A stretch of 64,000 nucleotides of DNA from Blastomyces gilchristii SLH14081 (GCF_000003855.2 NW_003101674.1:343387-407386), one strand, 5' to 3'; counted from the first letter of the stretch, positions 34,530 to 45,477 are shown. Translations and numbers: made by a program. The notes: generated by a model from the sequence alone, not told the origin.

Positions 34530-35610
34530 CACTTTTCAGAGTGTGTGAATCAGTAGTAAGACTCTTCATAGTTATTCTACTTGTAATGAGTACACTTCTT
34601 ATTATTCTTTTTATTATTCTTATTCTTCTTGATAATGTCTTTGACATTCTTTGTGTCATATCTGGCATTTTTGTCATTCAATGGCAGGCGGAGTAGTATA
34701 TCTCTGTAGAGATCAAGAAAATCATCTTCTAGTAATATAACATTATCATTCTTTACTGCATAGTTCATACAATCTCTGATAAAGATTAATCACTTCTTAA
34801 TGAGACTGTTGAGAAGCTTGTCAAAGAATATGAAGTTGAGAATATTAGTATATTCAAGATAAATATACTCAATGTGAATTGTAAGCAGATATTCTATGAA
34901 CAAGTAGTTGAAGTCATTATAAATAGCAGTTACACTGATATCATTGAATTTCTTAAACAGACAGACTCTGCAGATTTTTATTCATTCTGAAAAGAATACT
35001 GTTATAATATTTCATAGAGCAGCAGAACTCAGAGAATCTTGAGATATAGTAAAAAGAGATTTAACTTCAATAGAAACAGAAGATTATATAAAATTATATA
35101 GTTAGAAGTTACATTTCTTTCAGAATTATTTCATATTCTTAGAGACATTCTTTAAGAGTTTTATAGTTGCATTTAGAAGATCTTCTGTGTGAGATTACTT
35201 AATAACAAGCAGAATCTCTTTCTTTTAAATGAGATAATCAGATATTGATTTGAGAAGATCTGGTTTTTAAAGATATTTAATACATTCACAGAATTCTTGA
35301 AGAACTCTGCTCAGTGCAGAAGTATTCTCTTAATTCTGAAGATAAGTAGCAAGATCAGAGCTTAGATTATTATTATCATTGATAGTAGCTGTAGTAGTAG
35401 AATTGCTAGAAGCTTTTATCTGATATAGTTCTTCATTTATCTGAGTAATACATCATCTTAAGACAGCAGCTTCATCAGCTATATAATAATATCTTGATTA
35501 TATTATTATGTAGTGATTTCTCACAGTTATTGAGGTTAGAAAGAATTCAGATGCAGTAGTTGATTCTCTGAGATTTCTTCATAATTGATTGATCTTGTAT
35601 TAACAGGCAT
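34530..35610 (-). pseudogene. Gag-like gene of the small LTR element
   Basis: On the minus strand, an ATG near 35607 begins MPVNTRSINYEEISEN, a typical opening of fungal retroelement gag proteins. Further readable pieces are SDLATYLQN near 35340, RVLQEFCECIKYL near 35300, LNATIKLLKECL near 35170, and the open stretch 34577-34768 (NYAVKNDNVILLEDDFLDLYRDILLRLP, broken here for length as NYAVKNDNVILLED and DFLDLYRDILLRLP). A Lys/Asn-rich tail follows. No zinc knuckle was found with confidence. Stops are frequent, so it is a relic. Confidence 0.55.
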
Positions 35611-35707
35611 TTAGTATGAGGTATTCGAATGAAAGAAGCAGTATTGCAAAGCTTTTGTATGATTATGCATGCTATAACACTTCATAGAAGTACAAGAGCT
35701 CATAACC

Positions 35708-35816
35708 TGTGAGAGAGATTGAATGTGATTGATTATATTATCTAACTAGTAGCTAGTGACAGCTAAATATATGTATGTGAGTCACATGAGTTAGAGCTTG
35801 TGTAGTAGCTTCAACA
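35708..35816 (-). repeat. 5' LTR of gag-only element
   Basis: 109-bp partner of 33917-34026. GGTTATGAGC follows it on the coding strand in the primer-binding position. Confidence 0.88.
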
Positions 35817-35832
35817 TCATTAACTAGTGTAT

Positions 35833-35956
35833 TGTAAGTGGGAAAGGTTGATTCTTCTATTATTATGAGAGTAGCTAGCTACGTTATATAACATAAGAGA
35901 TTACATGCAGACGGAGCGATCGCTAGAGCAACGCCATCAAGGCGGCCGCTGCTACA
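35833..35956 (-). repeat. Copia-2 3' LTR (124 bp)
   Basis: Differs from the 5' LTR by a few transitions. It keeps GGAGCGATCGCTAG and GGCGGCCGCTGC, so it is barely mutated compared with the interior. Confidence 0.95.
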
Positions 35957-36089
35957 TTCCCTCTCACATCATCATGCAAGATCTTAACATCATGATTGTC
36001 TTTAAACATCATATAGAAAAGCCTGTCATGCAGTCTCTGAGTCTCTTCAAATCATGCTACATACATTAATTTCAGGCATTCTGACCCTT

Positions 36090-37900
36090 TTTATCTGTAA
36101 GACCTAATAAATTAAGAAATCACTGAAATATAATAGTATCTAAAGATTTAATCAATTCATCTACTATTATTTTCTCAGTTGAGATGTACTTCAAAGATAT
36201 AATCCCTGCATTCAGCTGTGTATATGAGAAATGAAATCATGTATCAATATACTTACTGCACACAGTTATCACTGTCACAGTGACCAGATCAATTAAACTC
36301 TTATTATCAGTATAAATCTTGATTGAGTTGTTTGAAATGAATAACAAGTTCATTATTATATTATATAATTATATTATCTCATGCACTGTCTCACTAAGAG
36401 TCATATACTCAGCTTCATTTGAGCTGAGAGACACACAGAGCTGCTTGATAAATTATTATGATATAGAGATATCTACAACTTTAAAGATAAACTCAGATAT
36501 AGACTTTCAATCATTATTAAGAGAGTCAGCTCAGTCAGAATCTGTGTATTTAACTGATACATATATCATGTTCAGCAAGTCACTTATGTCATTGTTCAGA
36601 TTCTTATAAAATATGCCCAGATTCTTAGTATTATGAAGATAGTGTATAATATATAGTAGAGCTTTTCATACTTTCAGTGTGAAAGCTGAGTTCTTCTATG
36701 CTAGAAGAGATGTCATATAGACATTGTCTGAATGTAATTTAACTGCTAAATACTGCAGACAGCTGACTTTATATTAATATCAAGTCTTTGTAAATCTGCT
36801 TTTCTTGTCTGATATGAAAGAGTCATCTAGATATAAGTCTTCATTTACAAGTGAGTGAACAGTAACTGCATCATCAAGATAAAAATCTTACATTAAGTGT
36901 GTGATATATCATTCAAGTGTTAATTTAATCTCATTCTTCATACAACTGACTTTCATACTCAGATACCTTTTAGATTTCTTGAGATCTTTAATCTCAAGCT
37001 TTTCACTCAGTATGTTCATCAATGAATCAGTGTTCACAGACTGCTCAGCTATAATATGAAGATTATCAATATAAATTATTATATACAGATTCTTTCATAT
37101 GTTATGTTGTCAGAGATCAGAGTTATATAGATTAAGAGTGAATTCATGTTTCTGCAGCAGAGTTATGAGATAATCATATCAGATTTTCACTGCAGAGTCT
37201 AAGTCATATAGAGATCTCTCAACAGTATATATCATTGTATATGAAGTGTCTGCTTCAAAATCAGTGAGTTGATATATATAAACTGTCTTCTCTAGCTGTT
37301 CATATAGATAGATAAGTATAATATTAACTTGATACAGAGTTTATTCATGTTTTACTGTAATAATAAATATTATGTAATTTATTATATTTATTATAACAGA
37401 GATATATATTTTCTCTCTTAAGCTTTTCTTAAGTTAATTACTGTAGACTACTTATCTGAACTTTCATAATATACTATCTTCATCAGTATTGAGATTCTCA
37501 GAGTAATTCTTCTCTATGAATACTTATTGACTGAGAGTCACAGATTCATCAGCAGGAATATCAGAATATAGTATAAGTATTCAGATCTTTCATCTCTCTA
37601 AATTAGTTATTTCATATTATATTAAATATCTTTATCATTCTTCTATACTCTCTGATCAGTCTACTGTATTCTTAAAGCTTTTTGATAAGTCATCAGTAAT
37701 CAGTGAAGAGATATAAGTTATAAAGACCTTTACAGACTGTATTCATAGAATATATAATTTTGAAAAATCAGAAGTATCAGAATTCTTCATCATATAGATG
37801 ACAGTGATTGAGTCAGTATTAGCTTTCACAGTCATAGTAACAGTCATATTCTTTGGCATTTCTTACACTTTTGCAGAGAAAATTACATCACTTATATCAA
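36090..37900 (-). pseudogene. Copia-2 reverse transcriptase and RNase H
   Basis: Minus-strand relic. The RT catalytic box reads YIDNLHII (for YVDDLLI) at about 37060-37075, followed by KLEIKDLKKSKRYLSMKVS for the F-MKDLG-YLG block near 36950. RNase H: VKYTDSDWADSLNND near 36500, VSLSSNEAEYMTLSE (the SSTEAEYxA motif) near 36410, IYTDNKSLIDL near 36300, KYIDTWFHF (His block) near 36240. Stops are mostly TGA and TAA/TAG at Trp and Gln. Near 36070, sequence reaches the LTR through about 130 bp of 3' untranslated DNA. Confidence 0.9.
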
Positions 37901-39390
37901 TGAGCTTATCTGATATAGAACTTCACATGCGGTAGATCATACATTCACAGAATTCAATAAGTTTATATAGATTGGCCTGAGCAGACAGTTTATCTGCTGA
38001 CTTCTGCAATTCATGAAGATGAGCATAGACATTTAACTCAAGCTCATGAAAATATAAGATCTGTGACGGAGTGTTCATCAGAACTGAAAAAGAGATTGTA
38101 TAAGAGCTGCAGATAGGTTTCTTATCTTTCATAACTGCAGATCAATACTTCTCATTGTATAGTATAGTAGACATAGATGTGTTATTAGTTATTATAATGA
38201 CAGTGTTTAATACATCTGCTTAAAATTTTCTAGAGATGTTCTTATCAATAATGATCACTCTCATACACACTATAATCATGTGAATTTCACATTCAGAAAC
38301 ATTATCTTGATATGAAGAATGAGAAGTTATTAGCTTCTAAATTGTACTGTCATTACTGAATAACACAGTAATCTTTGCAGATCTGAATATTATATCAATG
38401 TCAGTTCTAACATACACAGGCACTGTAAACCTCAAATTCTTTGTAAATTGAGCTCAATGAGTATAATAGTCATAAGCTTGATCTTTGCTTTGCATGAAAT
38501 AGACTCATCTATATCTCATCATGTTATCTGTAATCAACATGTAGTATTTAGTTCTCTGATATGACTTGACAGAGTAATTAAACATCTCATTTAATATGCA
38601 TCTGTCACTCACAAGATCAATATGAATACATTGCATGAGTTAAGTCACTCATGACATGAGAATCTGAGAAAAACAATATATCATACTCTCTTTCACACAA
38701 CTGTTATAAAAAAAACCAGTCTTGAGACTCTTGATTCAGACATCTGATAATGAATTCTTCATTAACACAATGATGACTTCTGTGTGTATATAATCCAAGT
38801 CTGTATATCATTCAGTGAGTGTTTTAACAATTGTGAGAGATTGAGTCTGATTATCATTAGTGAAATTATTGTCATCAGCAGTAGTTATAGCATTTATATA
38901 TATATATCATTTTGCAGTGTAATATACTGTTCTTGACTCATAATAAATGTCAACTTCTGACATTCTTTCAATAATCTTATATATGAAGCTCTGAGATGTG
39001 TGAATCACAGTGAAAGTAACATTATTTAAGACTCTCATGAGAAAGTAAGATGAGATGAATAATAATAATTCAAATCAAAAGCTCTGATCTTCAAGCTTGA
39101 TAAACAATAACAGATTGACTATGAGATTGAGAATTCAGTGAACATTGTGAATTATAATATTTCTCTCTTCAGATTCTAAGAGAAGATCACTGATTTTCTT
39201 GACATGATCATGATCTTCATCTGCAGTGTTAATCTTGAAATCACTGATATAAGCCTTATATTGAATAAGAAACTGCTTTTTCTCTGTCATATTGAAGCTT
39301 GCATACATATCAAGAAATCAAGGCTTGAATATAGTGCTAATAGTCACTGAAAAAGCAATCACAGCATTGACTGCAGCAGATTGAGAGACT
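37901..39390 (-). pseudogene. Copia-2 protease/integrase region
   Basis: Minus-strand integrase relic. Near 38570-38510 the core begins YYMLITDNMMRYRWVYFMQSK (for Y-xxxIDDxSR-xWVYxLKxK); VRTDIDIIF near 38400 corresponds to the LRTDNGxEF block. The C-terminal part is open (37923-38132): TPSQILYFHELELN, VYAHLHELQKSADKLSAQANL, the usual copia block before RT. The protease active site was not resolved. Confidence 0.8.
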
Positions 39391-40700
39391 AGAAGATTGA
39401 AAGATTCATTCTTTTTATCATTCTTATTCTTATTCTTCTTCTTACTTCTTCACTTGCTGTGTTCACTGATATTACTACTATTATTTCCTTCAGATGTAAT
39501 GATACAGTTCTTGTTTAACTTACATCACTGTTCAGTAGTAAGTTTAGAGTGTAGATATCAGCAAGTGTTCTTTGAGTATCAGTTTGTACTGTATATATCA
39601 CACTTGAAGCTGTCAGTGAATAATGTAGTAGAGATCATAATAACTGTATTGACTCACTGCAGCTTAAGATGTTCATTCTTAGACTTACTTATACAATTTA
39701 TCAACTGTTTCATGAGATCTTCAATATTAATATTATAAATAGAGTCTTGATCAGTCATGTAGAAATTATTCAAATGTATCTTAATAAAAGACTTTTAATA
39801 ATCTTTTAAATCAATAAGAAAGAGATTATAATAGAAGTCTTCTAAGTCATTTACTAACTTCTTATAATATACAATCAAATAATAGAATCTTCTCTGAAAT
39901 GCTAGATAATCACTTTTCTTAACATGTAAGATAATTAATTCTTTTATAATATTTATACATTCTTCTGCAAGTAAGATAGTGTACTCAACTTCAATTCTTT
40001 TTTATAACACAGCTATATTATCTGACTCAAGAGTTTCAATAATTGTATGTACAGATTCTAGTAAGAACTGTAATATACATTGATACAGTGCTTTGATATA
40101 AATGCTTTATTTTTCAGCACTTAATATATCTTGACTGATGTCTTCTGAACAGATATATTAATTCTTCATAAGAATATCAGATTCACTGACAACTTCAGTG
40201 TCTGTAAGAATTTCTGTACATCAGATCTGATAATTGATATCATCAAATGTGATTACAGTCTTAGTATTTATGACTTTTTGAACATTCTTTTGATATTCAT
40301 GAATCTGAGATTTGAAATTGTTCACAGCAGAGATGATCTCTTAATACATGCTCATTCTATCACAGAATATTATAAGATTATTGAATAATATGAATATTAT
40401 ATTATCTTGACTCATTCTAGACATAAAACTGCTGATAGAATGCACTTCTGTGAGTACTGTATACATAGATCTTAAGCTTGAGATTTCATCATCAGATTCA
40501 TGATAAGTGTCTGTATCTTAACTAGTAGATAACTTCATGACTTTCTCTATAACTGCTATATACTGAGTAATATCATCTTCATCTGATTCTTTATTAATAG
40601 AGGCCTGTTGAGCTGTCTGAGTATAAGAATGAGAGTGTAGAGTCTTCTTTCTATTACTCTGAGAAGTAGACAAGCTACTTATCAGTCATCATAATCTGAA
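39391..40700 (-). pseudogene. Copia-2 gag
   Basis: Minus-strand gag. Motifs: TSQSNRKKTLHSHSYTQT near the N-terminus (about 40650), KTVITFDDINYQIWCTEIL near 40240 (F-GxNYxxW type), SAEKWSIYIKALYQCILQFL near 40110, NIAVLWKKIEVEYTILLAEE near 40000, and a Lys/Asn-rich C-terminus near 39420. The copia gag assembles the particle and carries the RNA. The 5' leader occupies about 40700-40959. Confidence 0.8.
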
Positions 40701-40959
40701 TATAGATATAAGAAAAGTGATTCAGATAAGATCAATCTCATTCAGTTATCAACTCAAAGAAAGAATGCAATCTCTTAATCTCTAGACACATCTACTTATT
40801 GAAGCATACTTATTCTGAATAATGAGAGTATCTTCTATTCAAATCAACATAGAAAAGTGAATCAATCTGCAGACAATTGACTACAGTGTAATTCTTCTAT
40901 AAAGATGTGTATAAGAGATCTTATTAAAAGAAAAATCATGAATGTCCTGGGCTATAATC

Positions 40960-41083
40960 TGTAAGTGAGAAAGATTGATTCTTCTATTATTATGGAAGCA
41001 GCTAGCTATGTTATATAACATAAGAGATCACATGCAGGCGGAGCGATCGCTAGGGCAACGCCACCAAGGCGGCCGCTGCTACA
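40960..41083 (-). repeat. Copia-2 5' LTR (124 bp)
   Basis: Partner of 35833-35956; keeps GGCGGAGCGATCGC and GGCGGCCGCTGC. Confidence 0.95.
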
Positions 41084-41214
41084 TGTATGACCTCTTATTT
41101 TCCCGACATAACACCACATATCATATGAGAGATTGAAAAAAAAAACAGTGAAAAGTCTCATACAGTAGCAGTGAGATCAGAAGAGATTTTGAGAATGATT
41201 TGAAACTAAGATAA

Positions 41215-41262
41215 GAAGAGAGAGAAAAAGAAAGAGAGAGAAAAAGAAAGAGAGAGAAAAAT
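41215..41262. repeat. GA/AAAG microsatellite
   Basis: Imperfect repeats of GAGAGAGAAAAAGAAA, just right of Copia-2. Confidence 0.9.
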
Positions 41263-41297
41263 TAGTACTGCTGTAGTTAAATAAATAACAGTAGAAG

Positions 41298-41541
41298 ATT
41301 GAGAAAGTGTTAAAAATAGAAGATACAATAAAAATAGAAGATACAAAAAAGTTCAAGCAACATCCATCTCACAGATCAACCACTCCACCACAAACTCGCT
41401 CAATTTTTCGAATAAGAAACCGCTGATAGATCCATCAAACAGCCCTCGATCATACAAGCATTTTGACCCCAACACTGACCACACGCCAAACATGAACCAA
41501 ATGTGGTTTGAAACTCCTGTGTGGGATTTTAATGTAAGTTA
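41298..41541 (+). other. Exon-like open segment
   Basis: An open stretch of about 80 codons without stops in normal-composition DNA, ending NQMWFETPVWDFN just before GTAAGT, a consensus 5' splice site. It has no ATG near its start, which lies in the microsatellite-like repeat. I found no matching acceptor or downstream exon that I trust. It may be an internal exon of a decayed host gene, or chance. Confidence 0.25.
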
Positions 41542-41738
41542 GTTAATCAACCACCTAGTTAGCTGCTCTCAACCCCTTGAGCGGCTGCAAGCCTGAAAGC
41601 CTTAAGGAGATAAAAAAGCTCTCCAGGCGGGGCGGGCCTGACTTGTCTGATCTTAGGAATGTATGTAATTTTAGCAGCATGCTGGCACTCATGCTGACAC
41701 ATCAGCTCAGTTCCCAGATCCTCGTACCCCTTTTTATC

Positions 41739-42129
41739 AATCAATGAGCACAAGCAGTTCAGGCCGGAAGCGACGTGCGGGGTCTGCTCCAGATAGCGAC
41801 AATAAGACCACTACGAAGACTCATTGATCCCTTGCGTCAACCGATTACGGCGCCTTTTCTTTCTAGACGGCGGACGGTGGAAGAAACAAAATTTCAACCT
41901 ATCCCAGAACATGATTGGAACACTTCAGCAAGCACAGGATAACTCAGATGCTGTAAACTAGTAAAGATTCTGCGTATTGATAGCATGAATTGCTCTTTGT
42001 TTTGTCTTTTAATATAGCATCTTTGACGAAGAAATTGATTTTCTGGAAAGTCATACGGGGTGTACTTATGAGATTGTTGGAATGCCGCAAGGCCCAAAAA
42101 AGTTATATGATCCTACATTGAGGCGATGA
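41739..42129 (+). pseudogene. Decayed two-exon gene fragment
   Basis: An ATG at 41739 opens MSTSSSGRKRRAGSAPDSD and stops after 27 codons; another frame across the same DNA reads LRRLIDPLRQPITAPF and VEETKFQPIPEHDWN. A good GT-AG intron is at 41953-42017 (donor GTAAAC, acceptor AATATAG, 65 bp). Joined across it, one frame gives LEHFSKHRITQML then IFDEEIDFLESHTGC and YEIVGMPQGPKKLYDPTLRR, ending at TGA 42127-42129. The mixture of frames suggests a gene broken by indels and at least one stop. Family not recognised. Confidence 0.35.
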
Positions 42130-42625
42130 TAGTTGAGCTCTAATTGAATAGAATGTCCACTCCACTTAGACAGCTTACTAAATCGCTAGATGATCACAAG
42201 GATATATAAGCCCCAGCAAATATTTCATGAAAAAAGATGGGAATAAGTTTGAACACTAATAAATATCTAGAGGTGGCCGCAGTCCAAAGGTATATTGGTT
42301 TTCAGGAGCTTTTTAATGGACGTTATGGACCCTCTGAGACCGGTAATCGCAAAAAAACCTTCGGGCTACTTGGGTGTTTGGGCGGGAATTCGGGTCATTT
42401 GTATGGGTGATGCAAGCGGATGCAGTGGAAATACCCAGCATCCTCACAGAATGCTGTCCCCAAACGAATTTCCCTCCTCACCAGATTCTATAGCACATCC
42501 CGGAGTTTGGATGCCAAGTCAAAGATGAAAACGATAACAGCCACACCAGGGCAATGTTTAGCGATGTCGACGGAGACAATCTGCCACAAAATTGTTGAAA
42601 ATATTGATAGGAACGAGGCCCAAGT

Positions 42626-42657
<32 letters not shown>

Positions 42658-42849
42658 TAAAATTACAGAGTCGCCATCCTGAGCCACCAGACCCTATGTT
42701 CATGGTTTGGACTTTTAAAAACTATGGCCCCTTCAATGATCTACCAATATTTCCATCAATCATTGAATGCTATTCCTCACACTGCAGTACTGAAAGGTTA
42801 TCACACCATCTCCGCAAGTGCATTCCTATCCCAATGCAGAGAAAATTGG
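42130..42849. other. Weakly mutated intergenic or decayed coding DNA
   Basis: Normal composition. A plus-strand frame near 42270-42590 reads EVAAVQRYIGFQELFNGRYG and later NAVPKRISLLTRFYS with one TGA; it looks coding but I cannot assign it. A T(22)A(12) tract lies at about 42625-42658. Downstream to 42849 no further gene was found on the plus strand. Confidence 0.3.
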
Positions 42850-43649
42850 CTAGGTGCAATAGTAGAGATAAGTCTCAGCAATCTCGCCTCGTGCATGATC
42901 AGCTTCCTGTAAGAAGAAAGTTATGGTCCTGGTTAGTGTTTGACTATGACCTAAGTTGCTGTAAACAGTAGACACTCACTAGTGAATCTGCAAGTTGAGA
43001 CATCATTAGCTCTTCATCCTCAATAAATCCTTGTTGTCTCTCAGTAAGGCTATCTGCGTGATAGGTCTGAGCTCTGTCAAAGTCCAATCAGACCACTCTT
43101 TCAGGGTCATTCCTGACAATCATCATGTTCCTTGGTTTGACGTCGCAATGCAGAATCAATGCTCTGTGAATCTCTTGGATGCCACAGATCAAAGCCTCTC
43201 CCCACTCCTTTGTAAAATTGTGAGGATAGATCATCTTCATTTTTGGAATATACTTCAAGAGGATGGCACTAGGAGGATTCTTGTCATTAAGAAACATCTT
43301 CAGATGAGGTTGATAGTGTGATAAGTCCATCTGTTTCATTGTCTCATAGAACTGAGGCACAATTCCGCGGTTGCAAAGGCTGTGCTTCATTAGTTGTCTG
43401 TAGGCAGTTGATTCACAGATGTGAAGGTTTGTTTCGCGCTCAGGAGGTGCGGGCTGGACTGGCCCATTGTCATGATGCTGTTTCAAATGTTAGAATGAAC
43501 TGTTGTTTTGAAAAGCCTAAGGATACACAGACCACTTTCATTACACATATCTTGTTATGAATATGAACAAGGAATATTTCTGAGAATTCTGAGCTGAAAA
43601 GTTTTCGCTTAAATGTTATCTCAGAGGGGTCAATGTCAGTAAAATCCAT
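42850..43649 (-). pseudogene. Small fungal protein-kinase-like gene, one internal stop
   Basis: Minus-strand gene in three exons: 43649-43533, 43477-42980, 42906-42850, giving about 223 residues. Introns of 55 and 73 bp are GT-AG with CTAAC branch motifs, all in phase 0. Kinase signatures: LFSSEFSEIFLV at the nucleotide-loop position (no Gly), ICVMKV with the VAIK Lys, HCDVKPRNMMIV for the catalytic loop (Asp, Lys, Asn kept; HRD reads HCD), and DFDRAQT in place of DFG. One in-frame TGA (43090-43088) falls where related sequences would have Trp (VV-stop-LDFD), a single G-to-A change. I chose ATG 43649 because an upstream in-frame extension lacks ATG. Short kinases of this type are known in filamentous ascomycetes, often in multiple copies; whether this one ever acted as a kinase is unclear given the missing Gly loop. 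Confidence 0.75.
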
Positions 43650-44013
43650 GCATGAGATGTTGTGTTTCAATCTTCAAGTTTGCTTTGTCCCCTTCAAAAT
43701 TCGAGGTTTTGCGGGGAAAGGTTGAGCCTTAAGAGAGAAGAGAGCAGGGAATAGTTTGATTTGTTTGCTCAACTTCGATTAGTAACGTAGTTAATCAACC
43801 ACCCAACGCCCGCGTACGTGTGTACAGAAAACTTGACCTCGCTAAGTGCGCCACTTGACCTCATTACATAATCATGACCCTGACCTCGCACAATACAGTA
43901 ATAATCAGTTGATAATTGACTTTCAACCTTTCAATTCACTCATTCATTCAGCTCATCAACTAATCAAAGCATGTATAGCTGATTCATAATCAATTAAATA
44001 AACAGATAAATTC

Positions 44014-44113
44014 NNNNNNNNNNNNNNNNNNNNNNNNNNNNNNNNNNNNNNNNNNNNNNNNNNNNNNNNNNNNNNNNNNNNNNNNNNNNNNNNNNNNNNN
44101 NNNNNNNNNNNNN
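44014..44113. other. Assembly gap (100 N)
   Basis: Exactly 100 N, the usual placeholder for a gap of unknown size, inside the TIR element. Confidence 1.
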
Positions 44114-44275
44114 CTGCTAGCTAACAGCTCACTAGCTCGAGTGCCGTTGCTCGCTGGAGCACTTCTTCCGAATTTCAGTGCTGTTTACACAATTATAAAA
44201 AGCATCAAGATAGAGATCTCTACTAACTAATTTTTAAAGGAATTCTAATTGATTGTGAATTGATTCGAATTAACT

Positions 44276-44745
44276 ATAGTAACTAAAATAGATTTCATCC
44301 ATATATTTAAGTAATTAATAATTGATTGAAAATCAGTTGATAATCAATTCAGTATTATTATTAAATTCAAGCATAATTTCAGTATTAAATTGATTTTGAA
44401 TTGATTATAGTAATAAAAATAGATTTAATCTATATATTTAAGTAATTAATAATTGATTGAAAATCAGTTGATAATCAATTCAGTATTATTATTAAATTCA
44501 AGAATAATTTCAGTATTAAATTGATTTTAAATTAATTTTAAATTAATTCTGAATTAATTGTTAATTAATTATAGTAATAAAATAAATTCAATCTGTATAT
44601 TTAAGTAATTAATAATTGATTGAAAATCAGTTAATAATCAATTCAGTGTAAATTATATAAACACTTACTTTATTATTAAATTCAAGAATAATTTCAGTAT
44701 TAAATTGATTTTAAATTGATTTTGAATTGATTATAGAATTGATGA
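44276..44745. repeat. AATTGATT-rich minisatellite, 3-4 units of 131-164 bp
   Basis: Units begin ATAGTAAYTAAAATAGATT at about 44276, 44407 and 44571, with a partial unit to about 44745. Each contains ATTGATTGAAAATCAGTTGA, partly self-complementary, then TCAATTCAGTATTATTATT. Spacing varies through expansion of TAAATTGATTTTGAATTGATT-like subrepeats. Confidence 0.8.
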
Positions 44746-44887
44746 TAAATAATTAAGAAAGAAAGAGTGGTTTCAAATTACAAGAAAAGATGTATTAAGT
44801 GAGGTCAGATAGTGGCATGAGCCACATTTGCAAGGTCAGCTTACATAACGAGGTCAAGTGGCGCACTTAGCAAGGTCAAGTTTTCTG

Positions 44888-44945
44888 CTTCCTGCCCGGG
44901 TACATTCAACGCCCGCCCAATCTTCATTTTTTCATCCATCTTCAA
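44888..44945 (+). other. Presumed 5' flank of the pogo-like gene
   Basis: Unmutated 58 bp between the TIR element and the Gypsy-2c LTR, ending in the target duplication TTCAA. Removing Gypsy-2c joins it to 60006, 11 bp before the pogo ATG. It keeps CpG-rich words (CCCGGGTAC, AACGCCCGCCC). Confidence 0.5.
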
Positions 44946-45477
44946 TGGCACGCTCCCGGCCGCGCCAAGGCCCCGTTGCGGTTCCACACGGCTCATCACT
45001 TTCATGCGGATGATTTCATTCTATCTGAACCGGTTTTCAACCACTCTATGACATCATTCAGATATATCATATGAAGATTCAATTGATGAATATAAGAACC
45101 TCACTTCTATATAAGATCAGCAGATTACTCTTTCTTAATAGTGAGATGTCACTGAGGTATCACTTCAGCTATTCTCACTTATGAAATGAAAGAAGAGTAT
45201 TCATTCATTGTCTATATAGAATAACTAGATACTGACTTCTTATTAAAGAAGTCAGTAATTTGTTTTTCTTCTACTGAAATATATATAAGAGTGACTGTAT
45301 TTCTTATATAATCTTCTTAGTATACTAAGTATTATATCTGTGATATTCTTATAATAACTCTATAGTTTACAAGCTCACTATTTAAGTAAGATAGTTAAGC
45401 TTACTTATATAACTTCTTAATAACTATTTCTATATAATACTGCTAACTAGTTACTGCTTCAGTTCAGTTATATTATA
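44946..45477 (+). repeat. Gypsy-2c 5' LTR (532 bp)
   Basis: Starts TGGCACGCTCCCGGCCGCGCC, shown here as the unmutated LTR start, and ends ATATTATA (mutated from ATTACA). The first ~120 bp are unmutated; the rest is heavily changed, so the LTR is a patchwork. Confidence 0.9.

Larger units (their letters stand above)
33917..35816 (-). mobile_element. Small gag-only LTR element (1.9 kb)
   Basis: Two direct repeats of 110 and 109 bp (33917-34026 and 35708-35816) begin TATAAGAGAGG / TGTGAGAGAGA and end CTTCAACA. They are flanked by a perfect 5-bp target duplication TCATT (33912-33916 and 35817-35821). A purine tract (atgagagag) abuts the left LTR on the minus strand, so transcription runs right to left. 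Between the LTRs there is room only for a gag-like frame; no RT or integrase. It is therefore probably non-autonomous and depends on a copia partner. Confidence 0.85.
35833..41083 (-). mobile_element. Copia-2, complete Ty1/copia element
   Basis: 5.25-kb LTR retrotransposon on the minus strand with two 124-bp LTRs (35833-35956 and 40960-41083), both TGTAAGTG...GCTGCTACA. A perfect 5-bp target duplication TGTAT lies at 35828-35832 and 41084-41088. A purine tract (gagaggga) abuts the 3' LTR. Gag, integrase, RT and RNase H follow in copia order. It sits only 11 bp from the target duplication of the gag-only element, so two LTR elements hit the same short spot. Confidence 0.95.
43825..44887. mobile_element. 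TIR element with minisatellite core
   Basis: Inverted repeats of about 45 bp with three mismatches: 43825-43870 (CAGAAAACTTGACCTCGCTA...) and the reverse complement of 44842-44887 (CAGAAAACTTGACCTTGCTA...). The word TGACCT recurs inside each end, as in transposase-binding sub-terminal repeats. No target duplication is evident (left flank GTGTA, right flank CTTCC). The interior has a 100-N gap, so true length is unknown, and a minisatellite. No coding sequence was found. It is hardly mutated at its ends. Confidence 0.65.
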
